Positions 1 to 8,780 of a DNA stretch of 64,000 bases are shown one piece after another. Position numbers and translations under genes: made by a program. Source of the stretch: Cryptosporangium sp044454545 (GTDB lineage Bacteria > Actinomycetota > Actinomycetes > Mycobacteriales > Cryptosporangiaceae); assembly GCF_044454545.1 (NCBI RefSeq), contig NZ_JBITDV010000009.1:62001-126000 (forward strand), read 5' to 3'. Under the pieces are notes generated by a model that made no database searches, had not been told where the DNA came from, and saw only the letters and a program-made list of their open reading frames with translations. The first letter of the stretch is position 1; every line of letters starts with the position of its first letter.

Positions 1-138
1 CGTCAGGGACACGGAGTCCGGCACGTCGATACGTGCCGGGTCGCGCGCGATCGCCGTAACGGTGTGGCCGCGTCGCAATGCCTGCCGGACGAGCTCCGAC
101 CCGGTCCGCCCGGACGCGGCGAGAACGGTGAGTTTCAT
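1..138 (-). CDS. NAD(P)-binding Rossmann protein, N-terminal part (cut by window edge)
   Basis: Only the first 46 codons are inside the window; the gene runs off the left edge. The start reads MKLTVLAASGRTGSELVRQA, with the glycine-rich nucleotide-binding turn (AASGRTGSE) seen in NmrA-like and atypical SDR epimerase families. The next strand ends in AIARDPAR, where this family often places the basic residues that favour NADP. The substrate cannot be told. It is transcribed away from the permease gene at 341, so the 200-bp gap between them probably holds divergent promoters. Confidence 0.7.
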   Translation of the reverse strand, partial: MKLTVLAASGRTGSELVRQALRRGHTVTAIARDPARIDVPDSVSLT

Positions 139-340
139 GCGAGCACGCTAAGCGGTCGGCGGCCGTCGAATCCAATGCACTGTGGTGAAGTCACCATTTA
201 CTGCTACGCAATTAGCAATGCGATTGCGTGGCGGTAAATCGTCGGTTTACCGAATCGTACTGGCTTTCGCTTATTCCGCGACTTAGCGTGGCCTTGGCGC
301 GGGGAAACGCGGCGACAATTATCTACAGATCCGGTTATCC

Positions 341-1105
341 ATGGACCTCGGACACGTACTTCTGCTGATCCTCGCCGGCCTGGTCGCGGGCGGGATCAAC
401 GCGCTCGCCGGTGGTGGCTCCCTGATCACCTTTCCCAGCCTGATCGCGACCGGCCTTCCCTCGGTCGAGGCGAACGTCACGAACTCGGTCTCGGTTTTTC
501 CCGGCTACGTATCCAGCGTGCTGGGCAGCCGAGCGGATCTGGTGGGGCAGTGGCGTCGCATCCGGGCGGTGTTGCCCGTCTGCGTCGCCGGTTCCGTCCT
601 CGGTTGCACGTTGCTTCTCGTCACCCCGGCTCGAGCGTTCGAGCTGACGGTGCCGTTCCTGGTGCTCGGTGCGGCCGCGACGCTGTTCTTCCAGGAGCGC
701 CTGCGCGGCCTGGTCGGCCATCCTCGTGCGCTCGGCCCCCGCCGCCGGGCGATCACTCTGCAGACCGTCGCTTTCCTCGGTGCCGTGTACGGCGGCTACT
801 TCGGCGCTGCCCTGGGCGTGATGTACGTGGCCGCGCTGGCACTCGTGCTCGACGAGACGTTCACCCGCATCAACGCCCTCAAGAACGTCCTCACCGTCAC
901 CGTGGGCGCGATCACCCTCCTGACGTTCGCGCTGTTCGGCCCGGTCGACTGGTCGGCGGTGCTGCTTCTGGCCCCGGCGACGGTCGTCGGGGGCTATGCG
1001 GGGGCGACCCTGGCCCGGCGTCTACCCGGTCGCGTTCTGAAAGCGCTCATCGTCACGTTCGGTACGACGATCGGCCTGGTTCTCCTGGCTCGAGCGCTCA
1101 CCTGA
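341..1105 (+). CDS. TauE/SafE (TSUP) family membrane permease
   Basis: A 254-residue, strongly hydrophobic protein with about seven or eight predicted membrane segments. It opens with the family signature around residues 13-30 (GLVAGGINALAGGGSL), and a second related half starts near residue 143 (FLGAVYGGYFGAALGV), giving the internal repeat typical of TSUP permeases. Members export or import sulfite, sulfonates, sulfoacetate or other small organic anions. No substrate can be assigned, because no sulfur-metabolism gene lies nearby. The DedA gene follows 25 bp downstream in the same direction, so the two are probably cotranscribed. The ribosome site before the ATG is weak. Confidence 0.85.
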   Translation: MDLGHVLLLILAGLVAGGINALAGGGSLITFPSLIATGLPSVEANVTNSVSVFPGYVSSVLGSRADLVGQWRRIRAVLPVCVAGSVLGCTLLLVTPARAFELTVPFLVLGAAATLFFQERLRGLVGHPRALGPRRRAITLQTVAFLGAVYGGYFGAALGVMYVAALALVLDETFTRINALKNVLTVTVGAITLLTFALFGPVDWSAVLLLAPATVVGGYAGATLARRLPGRVLKALIVTFGTTIGLVLLARALT

Positions 1106-1130
1106 CACCAATCCGGAAAGTGAGCAAACA

Positions 1131-1733
1131 ATGATCGACTGGGTCGAGCTGACCGAGTCCCTCGCCGCGTCTCCGTGGCTGTACGTGATCTTGATGTCGG
1201 TGTCGTTGCTCGACTCGTTCCTCCCGCTGATCCCGAGCGAGCCGGTCATCATCATCGCCGGCGTTCTCGCCGCCTCGGGTTCCACCAATCTGGTGCTGGT
1301 CATCGGGGCCACGGCGGTCGGGGCATTCCTGGGCGATCAGATTCCGTACGCGCTCGGCCGAGGGCTGAGCGACAGAGTCGAGAAGCGACTCCCGGCGAAA
1401 TCCAAACGACGTGCGTCGCGCGACTGGATCTCCGCGCAACTGGATGCGCGCGGTGGGTTCGTTCTGGTGAGCACGCGGTTCATTCCGGTCGGCCGCTACA
1501 TCGTGACCGTCACCAGCGGCATGGTGCGGTACGACTACCGGCTCTACGTCCTGTTCACCGTTCTGGGCGGTACGGCCTGGAGCGCCTACACCGTGCTGAC
1601 GGGATATCTCGGCGGCGTGCTCTTCCAGGAGAACGCCTTGCTGGCCTTCCTGGTCGGGCTCGGGCTGGCGCTGGCGCTGTCCGGTGCGCTGGAGGTGATC
1701 CGCCGGGTCCGCGCCCGGGGCGCGATGGTGTGA
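1131..1733 (+). CDS. DedA family membrane protein
   Basis: A 200-residue integral membrane protein of the DedA/SNARE-associated family. The N-terminal amphipathic and re-entrant region reads DSFLPLIPSEPVIIIAG near residues 24-40. The family's conserved core is present at TRFIPVGRYIVTVTSG near residues 117-132, with the Arg and Pro residues needed for function in studied members. DedA proteins flip undecaprenyl-phosphate or phospholipid head groups and support envelope integrity. It lies 25 bp after the TauE-like gene. A stem-loop follows immediately (1757-1786). Confidence 0.85.
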   Translation: MIDWVELTESLAASPWLYVILMSVSLLDSFLPLIPSEPVIIIAGVLAASGSTNLVLVIGATAVGAFLGDQIPYALGRGLSDRVEKRLPAKSKRRASRDWISAQLDARGGFVLVSTRFIPVGRYIVTVTSGMVRYDYRLYVLFTVLGGTAWSAYTVLTGYLGGVLFQENALLAFLVGLGLALALSGALEVIRRVRARGAMV

Positions 1734-1756
1734 GCCGGATCGACGCGAGAGCCGAC

Positions 1757-1786
1757 GTGGCGTGCCCGTACTACAGGGCACGCCAC
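1757..1786. terminator. Bidirectional stem-loop terminator
   Basis: A perfect 11-bp stem (GTGGCGTGCCC / GGGCACGCCAC) with an 8-nt loop lies between two convergent genes. The stop codon of the LuxR-type gene (1771-1773) is inside the hairpin, so the last codons of that gene form part of its own terminator. There is no clear U-tract, as is usual in high-GC actinomycetes. Confidence 0.6.
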
Positions 1787-2586
1787 TTCGTCGCTGCGTA
1801 CACCGCGGCGGTGCGGTTGTGGACCCCGAGTTTGCGCATCGCGCTCCTCAGGTAGGCCTTCACGGTCTCGGAGCTGAGGCCGAGTTCGCTGGCGATCTCC
1901 AGATTGCTGGCACCGCGCGCGACGAGCCGGAGCGTGTCGATCTCGCGCGGAGCCAGCAGATCGCGCTCCGCCGGAAGCGCGGCACCGCCCAGCGTCCGAT
2001 GAATGCGGTGCAGTCGGGCGCGCAGCTCAGGATCTTCCGTGTGTGCAGCGATCGCCGCCAGATCGTCCAGAGCCTTCGCCGCCGGCTCCGCCTCCGGCGG
2101 CCGCGGCTCGTCGAAGCGAACCAGCGATTCGACGTCGCGCTGCAATTGGGCCGCGACGGTGGTCGCGGCGGCCAGCGCCCGGTCGCCGAGCGACTGCGTG
2201 CCGCGAACGGCGCCGTAGATGACACCGCGGACCGCCCCCCGGACGATCAGGGGCACCGCGTACACGGAGGTCAGCTGCTCTTCCCGGACCACGACGTGGT
2301 CGTAGTGATGAGTGATGGTGGCGGTGGAGGCGTAGTCGAGCACCCGCTGGGGCGTCGCGTGGCGCAGCACCGTCCCGCCCAGCCCACGGCCGGACTGCAC
2401 GGCGAGTCCTCGCAGCGAGGTGCCCACGGTTCCCGAGAGCCGGCTGATGATCAGCGAGGACGCGCCGTCGACCGCCCGGGTGGCGCCGCCGAAGACGACC
2501 GGCGCCCCACCGGCGCGCTGCAGCCGACGCAGGCGCTCGGGGAGGAGCCGGTCGATGATGTCGTGTACTCCGACGCCGTCGTCCAT
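1771..2586 (-). CDS. LuxR-type transcriptional regulator with GAF-like sensor region
   Basis: A 271-residue regulator. Residues of roughly 15-150 look like a GAF-type sensor (GVHDIIDRLLPERLRRL, then HHYDHVVVREEQLTSVYAVPLI). A linker follows, then a C-terminal LuxR/GerE helix-turn-helix from about residue 205 (LLAPREIDTLRLVARG, then NLEIASELGLSSETVKAYL). This layout is common in actinobacterial activators of catabolic genes. It is convergent with the DedA gene. Its target is unknown; the aldo/keto reductase gene starts 275 bp away on the other strand and could be one. The signal is not identifiable. Confidence 0.85.
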   Translation of the reverse strand: MDDGVGVHDIIDRLLPERLRRLQRAGGAPVVFGGATRAVDGASSLIISRLSGTVGTSLRGLAVQSGRGLGGTVLRHATPQRVLDYASTATITHHYDHVVVREEQLTSVYAVPLIVRGAVRGVIYGAVRGTQSLGDRALAAATTVAAQLQRDVESLVRFDEPRPPEAEPAAKALDDLAAIAAHTEDPELRARLHRIHRTLGGAALPAERDLLAPREIDTLRLVARGASNLEIASELGLSSETVKAYLRSAMRKLGVHNRTAAVYAATKWRAL

Positions 2587-2861
2587 ACAGTCTCCGGAGG
2601 TCCGAGCCGGTCGCCCGATCGGGGACCGTCTTCAGAAGGTTCTCCGAGCATGGGGGGCGAGGACAACCCTCGGTACCCCCGGACAGGGGTAGTCAGCCGG
2701 TGAGATCGGGGAACTGGTCGTCGCGCCGTTCCTCGCTCGGCGCGGGAAAGTGACGTGCGTCTGGGTAATCTCTGACGTGCCAAAGTTGCATTTGTGCGCA
2801 ACCCGATCGGAACCTACCGTCGAGGGAACCAGGCCGGACTCAACGCTAGAGGAGAGTCGTC

Positions 2862-3827
2862 ATGCGGCAGGTTCCATTAGGTAGGTCATCCGTCCGGATC
2901 AGCGAGTTCGTTTTCGGCGCCGGATCCATCGGCGGCGTCGGCACGTCGGCCGCGACCAGGGGGCGTGGCATCACGCCCGAGGAAGGACTGGCACGACTCG
3001 ACGAGGCGTGGGAACTCGGTATCCGGCTGATCGACACCGCCGATGCGTACGCGGGCGGTGAGAGCGAGCGAACCGTCGGATCGTGGCTCCAGCAGCGGGA
3101 AGCCGCCGACATGCTGATCTCCACGAAGGTCGGCCTGGTGAGCCGTCCGGACGGGAGCCGCGGGTTCGACAACTCGCCGGAGTACATCCGCACGCAGCTG
3201 GAGCGGAGCATCACGCTGCTCGGCCGGGTCGACCTGCTGCTGTCGCACGCCCCTGACCCGGCCACGCCCGTCGAGGACACCATCGCGGCGTTCAGCGCGG
3301 CGCAGGAGGCGGGGCAGATCCGCGGTTACGGGCTCAGCAACGTGGACGCGGCGCGACTCGGCGAGGTGCTGGCAGCTGCTGACCGCCTCGGCCTGCACCG
3401 TCCGGTGCTCGTCGAGAACCGGCTCAACCTGCTCGACCGGCGCGACGAGGCCGAGCTACTCCCGATCGTGGTCGAGGAAGGCCTGGGGTACACGCCGTTC
3501 TCGCCGCTGGCCGGAGGCGTGCTGTCCGACCGGTACCTGGACGGCGCCCAGCCGGAGGAGGGAAGCCGTATCGCGGTGGCCGGCACCACGTACTACGCCG
3601 GTTTCTACACGCCGGAGAACCTCGAACGAGTGGCGATGCTCCGGGACGTCGCCCGCGAACTGGGCACCAGCGTGTCGGGCCTCGCGCTGGCCTGGCTGCG
3701 CGACCATCCCGCGGTCACGGCGCCGATCGTCTCGCCGAGCAAGGCGTCCCAATGGGACGCGGTACACGATGCCCAGAAGCTTCGTCTCGACGAGACGACG
3801 CGCGAGAAGATTTCGCAGATCTTCTGA
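2862..3827 (+). CDS. Aldo/keto reductase
   Basis: A 321-residue TIM-barrel NADPH oxidoreductase. The catalytic tetrad motifs are visible: Asp and Tyr in LIDTADAYAGGESE, Lys in ISTKVGL, and His in LLSHAPD. The C-terminal cofactor segment (APIVSPSKASQWDA) is also family-typical. The sequence resembles the L-fucose or D-threo-aldose 1-dehydrogenase type branch rather than the yeast Gcy type, but the substrate is not certain. The start is chosen at the ATG following an AGAGGAGAG ribosome site. It ends 3 bp before the convergent LysR gene. Confidence 0.88.
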   Translation: MRQVPLGRSSVRISEFVFGAGSIGGVGTSAATRGRGITPEEGLARLDEAWELGIRLIDTADAYAGGESERTVGSWLQQREAADMLISTKVGLVSRPDGSRGFDNSPEYIRTQLERSITLLGRVDLLLSHAPDPATPVEDTIAAFSAAQEAGQIRGYGLSNVDAARLGEVLAAADRLGLHRPVLVENRLNLLDRRDEAELLPIVVEEGLGYTPFSPLAGGVLSDRYLDGAQPEEGSRIAVAGTTYYAGFYTPENLERVAMLRDVARELGTSVSGLALAWLRDHPAVTAPIVSPSKASQWDAVHDAQKLRLDETTREKISQIF

Positions 3828-3830
3828 CCC

Positions 3831-4733
3831 TCACGGCTGAAAGAGACCCTCGAACGCGGCCCGGACGCGGGCGCGGAACCAGGCGTGGGCCTTGTCGTTG
3901 TCGTAACGCTGGTGCCACGCCAGGTACAGCGGCACGGACGGCGTGTCGACGGGCATCGGCCGGGTCTGCAGGCCCAGCGACGTGATCGTGGGCCCGCACA
4001 TGTGCTCGGGAACCGCGACCACCAGATCGCTGTGGCTGACGAAGTACAGCGCGGCCGTACTCGTCGGCGCCGACGCCACCACCCGGCGCTGGAGCCCGAG
4101 GCCGGTCAGCGATTCGTCGACCGGGTCGGTCAGGCGGCCCCGGCGCGAAACGATCACGTGCTCGGCCGCGGCGAACTTCTTGCGGGTCATCCGCTTGCCG
4201 GCGAGCGGGTGACCCGGGCGCATGGCGATCACGAGGTCGTCTCGGCCCAGCAGCTGGGCGCGGACCTCGGGGAGTTCCGGCTCCGACGAGCCGACTTCGA
4301 GGTCGACCTGGCCGTGACGGAGTTCGTTGGTGTCGGTGCTGGCCTCGGCGAGCAGGCGGACCGACACGAGGGGAGCGGACTCCTGCACCGACGCGAGCAG
4401 CCGCGGACCGATCGCGGTGGTCACGGCGTCGTGGCCACGGATGGTGAAGACCCGGTCGAGCGTGGTGAGGTCGACGTCGCGTCCCGGCTCGAGCGCCGCC
4501 CGGGCTCGCTGCACGATGTCGTGGACCTCGCCCTGGATGGCGAGCGCGTGCGGAGTGGGCGTCATCGTGCGTCCGGTCCGGACCAGGATCTGGTCGCCGG
4601 TGGCCCGCCGGATCCGTCCGAGCGTCCGGCTCGTCGCGGGCGCGGACAGCCGGAGGCGCTGCGCGGCCCCGGCCACGCTGCACTCCTCGAGGAGCGCGTC
4701 GAGGGCCGTGAGCAGGTTCAGGTCGAGTTGCAC
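3831..4733 (-). CDS. LysR family transcriptional regulator
   Basis: A 300-residue LysR-type regulator. The winged helix-turn-helix is at residues 5-62 (LNLLTALDALLEECSV, SAPATSRTLGRIRRATGD). The remainder is a periplasmic-binding-like effector domain, and the pattern (VRTGRTMTPTPHA) is close to the NodD/SyrM-like branch. It is divergent from the inositol-monophosphatase-like gene at 4854, with a 120-bp shared control region, so it most likely controls that gene and the dehydrogenase after it, along with itself. Confidence 0.88.
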   Translation of the reverse strand: MQLDLNLLTALDALLEECSVAGAAQRLRLSAPATSRTLGRIRRATGDQILVRTGRTMTPTPHALAIQGEVHDIVQRARAALEPGRDVDLTTLDRVFTIRGHDAVTTAIGPRLLASVQESAPLVSVRLLAEASTDTNELRHGQVDLEVGSSEPELPEVRAQLLGRDDLVIAMRPGHPLAGKRMTRKKFAAAEHVIVSRRGRLTDPVDESLTGLGLQRRVVASAPTSTAALYFVSHSDLVVAVPEHMCGPTITSLGLQTRPMPVDTPSVPLYLAWHQRYDNDKAHAWFRARVRAAFEGLFQP

Positions 4734-4853
4734 GGCAGTAAATCTAAGCGCCGACGTCCTTTCGACGAAGCGGCGATCTTCGCCGCCGGAGAGGTCGTCG
4801 AGGCCGCTCCGCCGTGCGCACCCCTATCGATCCGCAGCATGGAGGCAACTGAG

Positions 4854-5663
4854 ATGGACGACGAACTACTGCCCGCGGTGGTGGGCGCCGTGCAGCGAGC
4901 CGGCGAGGTCATGGCCGGCCGGCTCCCGCACCGCCCGGAGTTCCGCACCCGGGCCGACGTGGTGTCCGCGATCTACGCGAACGACGACGCGTCGCTGGCG
5001 ATCCTGAAACCGGAGCTGACCCGGTTGCGTCCCGGCGCCGGCTGGGTCGACGACGAGCTCGAGAGCGGGCTCCTCCCGCCCGGCGAGTGGTGGGTCGTGG
5101 ACCCGGTGGAGGGAAACGTCAACCACGCGCACGGCCTGACCGACTGGGGAGTCACCGCCACGCTGGTGCGTGACAACGCGCCCGTGCTCACCGCGGTGCA
5201 CCTTCCGCTCACCGGCGACACCTACACCGCGGTCCTCGGCGGCGGCGCTGCGCTGAACGGCGAGCCCCTGGTGCCGTCGGCAAAGGTCGAACTGACGGGA
5301 GCGCTCGTCGGCACCGGCCAGGCCGCGCCGGGCGAGACCGACGAAGTCTTCGACCGCATCGGAGCTTCGGTGACCGCGATGCTCAAGAACAGCATGGTCA
5401 TCCGCGTGTCGGTGCCGGCGACCCTCCAGCTGATCCAGATCGCCGCCGGCCGGATGGAGGTGTTCTGGCAGTTCAGTCAGGTGCGCTCGGGTCTGCTCGC
5501 CGGGGCGCTCCTCGTGTCGGAGGCCGGCGGCGTGGTCAGTGACACCCGCGGCCGGCCGTGGAACCTGGGCAGCCCGGACTTCCTCGCCGCCACCCCCGCG
5601 CTCCAGTCCGCCGCAGTCGACGTTCTGTCCGCGATTCCCCCACTCACCAGGAGCGTCTCATGA
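4854..5663 (+). CDS. Inositol monophosphatase family protein with variant metal motif
   Basis: A 269-residue protein of the Li+-sensitive phosphatase fold. The frame stays open far upstream, but GGAGG at 4841-4845 places the start at the ATG at 4854. The second metal-binding motif, normally DP(I/L)DGT, here reads DPVEGN at residues 83-88, with Glu in place of the second Asp and Asn in place of Thr. The late motif is also weak (SQVRSGLLAGALLVSEAGG lacks the usual WD). It may act on an unusual substrate or be catalytically altered. It overlaps the next gene by ATGA, so the two are one operon, probably under the divergent LysR regulator. Confidence 0.75.
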   Translation: MDDELLPAVVGAVQRAGEVMAGRLPHRPEFRTRADVVSAIYANDDASLAILKPELTRLRPGAGWVDDELESGLLPPGEWWVVDPVEGNVNHAHGLTDWGVTATLVRDNAPVLTAVHLPLTGDTYTAVLGGGAALNGEPLVPSAKVELTGALVGTGQAAPGETDEVFDRIGASVTAMLKNSMVIRVSVPATLQLIQIAAGRMEVFWQFSQVRSGLLAGALLVSEAGGVVSDTRGRPWNLGSPDFLAATPALQSAAVDVLSAIPPLTRSVS

Positions 5664-6298
5664 CCACCATCGCCCTCCTCGGCTCCGGACGGGTGTCCCG
5701 TGCCCTCGCGGCCGCGTTCGCCGGCGCGGGACACGACGTGCGGGTCGGTAGCCGCGACCCCGACGCCGTTGCGCAGTCCTGGAACGGCCCGTCCGTGACG
5801 ATCACCGGTGTCCGGGAGGCCGCGGCCGCCGCGGAGGTCGTCGTCAACGCGACCCCCGGCGAGACCTCCGTCGGGCGGATGAGTGAACTGAAGCACGAGC
5901 TCGAGGGCAAGATCCTCGTCGACGTGGCCAACGCGACCCGGCGGGGCGCCGGGAACCAGCCCGGCGAGCTGATCTACCCGAACGGCAGTCTGGCCGAGGA
6001 ACTGCAGGCCGCGCTTCCGGCCGTCCGGGTGGTCAAGGCGCTCAACACGGTGCTCTTCATGGTCATGGCCGCGCCGGACAGCCTTTCGGCGCCGCCGACG
6101 GCGTTCGTCTCCGGTGACGACGAGGACGCCAAGTCGACCGTCCGGGGTCTGCTGGCCGACATCGGCTGGCCGGGGGAGCGCGTGCTCGATCTGGGGGGAA
6201 TCCAATCGGCTCGCGGCGCGGAGGCGATGATTCTCCTGGTCCCCTACATCATGAAGGCATGGGGGATGAAGCCGTTCGCGCTTACCGTCCTGTCATGA
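5660..6298 (+). CDS. NADPH-dependent F420 reductase-like dehydrogenase
   Basis: A 212-residue Rossmann protein. The N-terminus (MTTIALLGSGRVSRALAAAF) carries the GxGxxx nucleotide fold, followed by RVGSRDP, typical of the F420H2:NADP oxidoreductase / NADP-oxidoreductase coenzyme F420-dependent family. The middle block VVNATPGETS and the VRVVKALNTVLFMVM segment also fit. These proteins are often generic NAD(P) oxidoreductases, so use of F420 is an inference. The ATG overlaps the previous stop (ATGA) and has CCAGGAG upstream. Confidence 0.8.
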   Translation: MTTIALLGSGRVSRALAAAFAGAGHDVRVGSRDPDAVAQSWNGPSVTITGVREAAAAAEVVVNATPGETSVGRMSELKHELEGKILVDVANATRRGAGNQPGELIYPNGSLAEELQAALPAVRVVKALNTVLFMVMAAPDSLSAPPTAFVSGDDEDAKSTVRGLLADIGWPGERVLDLGGIQSARGAEAMILLVPYIMKAWGMKPFALTVLS

Positions 6299-6319
6299 GC
6301 GTCGTGGTCGCGTTCGCCA

Positions 6320-6700
6320 CACGGCGCACGGTGGTCCGGTGCGCGACCCGCTCGATCCGGCGGCCTTCTGCGGGGTGGTGGGTTTCCGGCCGGTATCCGT
6401 GCCCACGGCGACGACCTCCTGGACGAGCCCGAGCCGTAAGGCCTCGTGGCATCCTCGGCGGCGATCCGGATGTCGGCGGCCAGGACGAGCTCGTGGGCCA
6501 TCGCACCCACCCGTCCCCGGACGGCGGCGATCAGCGGTTTCGACAGCCGGGTCGAGAGGCCGAACGGGTTCGGAGCCGGCGCCCGTAAGCACGACCACGC
6601 GGACGTCAGCGGTGTACTCCGCCCGGTGGGTGTACCGGACCGTGTCCGACTGTTCATCGTCTGCCATGAACCAGGAGTAGGGGCGGAAGGGGGGTACTGA
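6320..6700 (-). pseudogene. Decayed enoyl-CoA hydratase gene
   Basis: Pieces of a crotonase-family protein appear in order on the minus strand but in two frames. DVRVVVLTGAGS lies near 6572-6607, then a change of frame gives LSKPLIAAVRGRVGAMAHEL and VLAADIRIAAEDAT near 6450-6560, and a return to the first frame gives ALRLGLVQEVV near 6413-6445. The oxyanion-hole and active-site stretch after the first piece is missing, as is most of the C-terminal half. Frame changes plus deletions mean no functional product. There is no intact gene in 6299-6795. Confidence 0.75.
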
Positions 6701-6795
6701 CATGCAGTTTCGGCATCCGATGAATTACCTGAACGCAAATGTGCGCAGTGCGGGAGCAAGCGGGTCCGAGCCCCGGCGCGGGTGACTGACACCGC

Positions 6796-7575
6796 TTACA
6801 GCGACGGGTCCGACAATGCCGCGCTGACGGTCGTGAGGACGTGACCAGCGGCGCTGAGCCGGTCGACGAGGGTGCCGAACGTCGACATCAAGTGGTCGTC
6901 GGGGGTGGGGCCGCCGTCGTGGCCGAGGATCACCGCACCGGGTTGGACCTCGGACAGGAGCCGCCGCAGATCGTGGTCGGGGTGGGCTCCGCGTACGAGG
7001 TCCGACCAGAGCACGACCCGGAGGCCGAGCTGGGCGGCGGTGAGCAGGCCGGGTGCGTCGATCTCGCCCCACGGCGGCCGGAGTAGCGTGGGTTCCCGGC
7101 CGGTCAGGTCGGCGAGCGTGGCCTGGGTGCGGTCCAGCTGCTCCCGGAGCCGGCGGGCGTCGAGCTGGTCGATGCGCCGGTGGGACCAGGTGTGGTTGCC
7201 GATCTCGTGCCCCGCGTCGGCTACCCGCCGGACGAGATCGGGATGACGGGCGGCGTGCGTTCCGATCATGAAGAACGTGGCTCGGGCACCGTGGGCGGCC
7301 AGCACCTCCAGCACGCGGGGGGTCCAGCGCGGATCGGGCCCGTCGTCGAACGTCAGGGCCGTGCGACGGCCGACGCCGGACAACCGCCAGATCAACTGGA
7401 CCCCGACCGGCCCGACGAAGGGCGACGGCCGCGCGGAGCGGTCTCCCTCGGACCGGGGGAACAGGTCGCGTCCGGCCAGCGCGCCGAGCCCGGCCGCGGT
7501 CGCACTCGCGGCCCCACCGAGGACCACGGCACGCCGGGTGAAGCGGGCACGCCGCCGTGGTGAGTCCGGTGTCAT
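6796..7575 (-). CDS. Polysaccharide deacetylase (NodB domain), exported
   Basis: A 259-residue carbohydrate esterase family 4 protein. The first 45 residues look like a Tat-type signal (RRRARFTRRAVVLGGAASAT), implying export and possible anchoring. The NodB core follows: LTFDDGPDP with the catalytic and metal Asp pair, HTWSH as the metal HxxxH motif, and LRPPWGE as the substrate groove. Such enzymes de-N-acetylate peptidoglycan or chitin-like sugars. The start is placed at the ATG at 7575, after GGGAG and next to the signal peptide. An upstream in-frame ATG at 7623 adds an unlikely Pro/Gly-rich leader. Confidence 0.85.
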   Translation of the reverse strand: MTPDSPRRRARFTRRAVVLGGAASATAAGLGALAGRDLFPRSEGDRSARPSPFVGPVGVQLIWRLSGVGRRTALTFDDGPDPRWTPRVLEVLAAHGARATFFMIGTHAARHPDLVRRVADAGHEIGNHTWSHRRIDQLDARRLREQLDRTQATLADLTGREPTLLRPPWGEIDAPGLLTAAQLGLRVVLWSDLVRGAHPDHDLRRLLSEVQPGAVILGHDGGPTPDDHLMSTFGTLVDRLSAAGHVLTTVSAALSDPSL

Positions 7576-8023
7576 CAGCACTCCCGAGCCCCCTGTATGC
7601 GCGCCGTCCGGCCCGGGCGGCAAGCCAGCTGCCCCGCGGCCACTGACTCCATGGTGGACCGGACGAACAAGGCCGCCCAGCGAACGAGACGCAGATTACG
7701 TCCCCCGTCATCATCGGCCTGGGATACGTCTGAAGAGGTGGCCTGCGGGGTCGGATCAGGGGGATGTTCGCGCTGCTCAGGTACTTCGGGACCGGCGGTT
7801 CGACGGTTCTCGTGTCCGGAAGGGCGCGGGCGACTGGCGGCTCGGTTCGCCTCTGTGTGCCACAGGTGGCCGGCGCCGGCGCCGGCGGGGGAGTCGCCCG
7901 CTCGGGGCTGCGGTCGCGCAACGGGGTGTCTCGGGCCGACCGCGCGGACGGTTTTCCGCGGTGAAGCGGAATGGCTCGCGCGGCGTCCGCGTCTGCCGTG
8001 ACGAACCTGTGCTCGCCGGTGCT
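7576..8023. other. Gap of about 450 bp with no recognisable gene
   Basis: Reading frames here are short and have no family resemblance; the longer ones are Arg/Pro-rich translations typical of random high-GC DNA. It should contain the promoter of the minus-strand deacetylase gene. I see no repeat or clear hairpin. Confidence 0.5.
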
Positions 8024-8728
8024 TCATTGAGGGCGGAGGTTCGGCTCGAGGTCTGGGACTTCGCCGGCGGTGGCGAATTGATTGACGGGTGGGAGCCGAT
8101 CGTCAGCGGCCGACGTCGGTGTCAGCTGAGTGACCGCGGTCGGCATGGGGCCGATCGTGAACACGCGGGTGGACGGGCCGACGGTAACGCCGAGGAAGGA
8201 TGCTTCGGACGGCACGGGATCCGGAAGCGTCATCGTGTGCGATCCCGCGTCGAGTGGGCCGTCGAAGACGCGCATCGCGGTGCTCGTGGGCTCCGGAGGC
8301 ACGAAAGATGTGTGCCACCACGCTTCGACGGTGACGGGAGTGGGACCGGTCAGAGTGAGGTGCAGTGCGCGTTGTTCCTGGTGGTAACTGACCACGCTGT
8401 CGTCGAGGGCTTCGACCGCAGTAGCAGCTTGCACTTGAGCGGCGATGACACCGGGGATTCCGGCGAGCCCTTGGAGGAAGGTGATGTGTGGGTTGAGCCG
8501 CGACATTTCCTGGCGCAGCCGCTTCTTGGTCTCGGCGGGGACCATGCCGCCGAAGACCAGTAGGTCGAGGTCGTCGACGCTGTAGTCGTCGACGACCTTC
8601 TCGAATTGGTTCGTCGCGTCTGCGGAGTAGCCCTTGGCCCGCAGGATCTCGACGGTGGCTGCAAGCACGCTGGGGCTGCGGCCGACGACGAGGATGCGTC
8701 CGGGTTCGTTCCGGGATGAAGTAGACAC
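8024..8728 (-). CDS. Unknown protein with response-regulator-like N-terminus
   Basis: I do not recognise a family. The N-terminal 90 residues (RILVVGRSPSVLAATVEILR, then DLDLLVFGGMVP) have the beta-alpha pattern of a receiver or Rossmann domain but lack a clear phospho-acceptor Asp. The C-terminal half is beta-rich (LHLTLTGPTPVTVEAWW). The start is probably the GTG at 8728, because GAGGAG lies 7 nt before it; an ATG at 8734 sits too close to that site. The gene is divergent from the MarR gene at 8815, with two matching palindromes between them, so it is very likely the regulator's target. Confidence 0.6.
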   Translation of the reverse strand: MSTSSRNEPGRILVVGRSPSVLAATVEILRAKGYSADATNQFEKVVDDYSVDDLDLLVFGGMVPAETKKRLRQEMSRLNPHITFLQGLAGIPGVIAAQVQAATAVEALDDSVVSYHQEQRALHLTLTGPTPVTVEAWWHTSFVPPEPTSTAMRVFDGPLDAGSHTMTLPDPVPSEASFLGVTVGPSTRVFTIGPMPTAVTQLTPTSAADDRLPPVNQFATAGEVPDLEPNLRPQ

Positions 8729-8756
8729 GGCCATGCTCCTCACTGCGGTCGATCGG

Positions 8757-8773
8757 TGTTGGTAGCGCCAACA
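8757..8773. promoter_or_regulatory. MarR-type operator, site 1
   Basis: A perfect inverted repeat, TGTTGG-TAGCG-CCAACA, lies between the divergent unknown gene and the MarR gene. It is almost identical to site 2 (8781-8797), with a 24-bp centre-to-centre distance. Paired palindromes in a MarR divergent promoter are classic autoregulatory operators. Confidence 0.75.
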
Positions 8774-8780
8774 TAGCAAG

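Noticed and set aside
3885..4853. Long N-terminal extension of the inositol-monophosphatase-like gene
   Set aside because: It overlaps the LysR gene antisense, has no family sense, and a good ribosome site supports the start at 4854.
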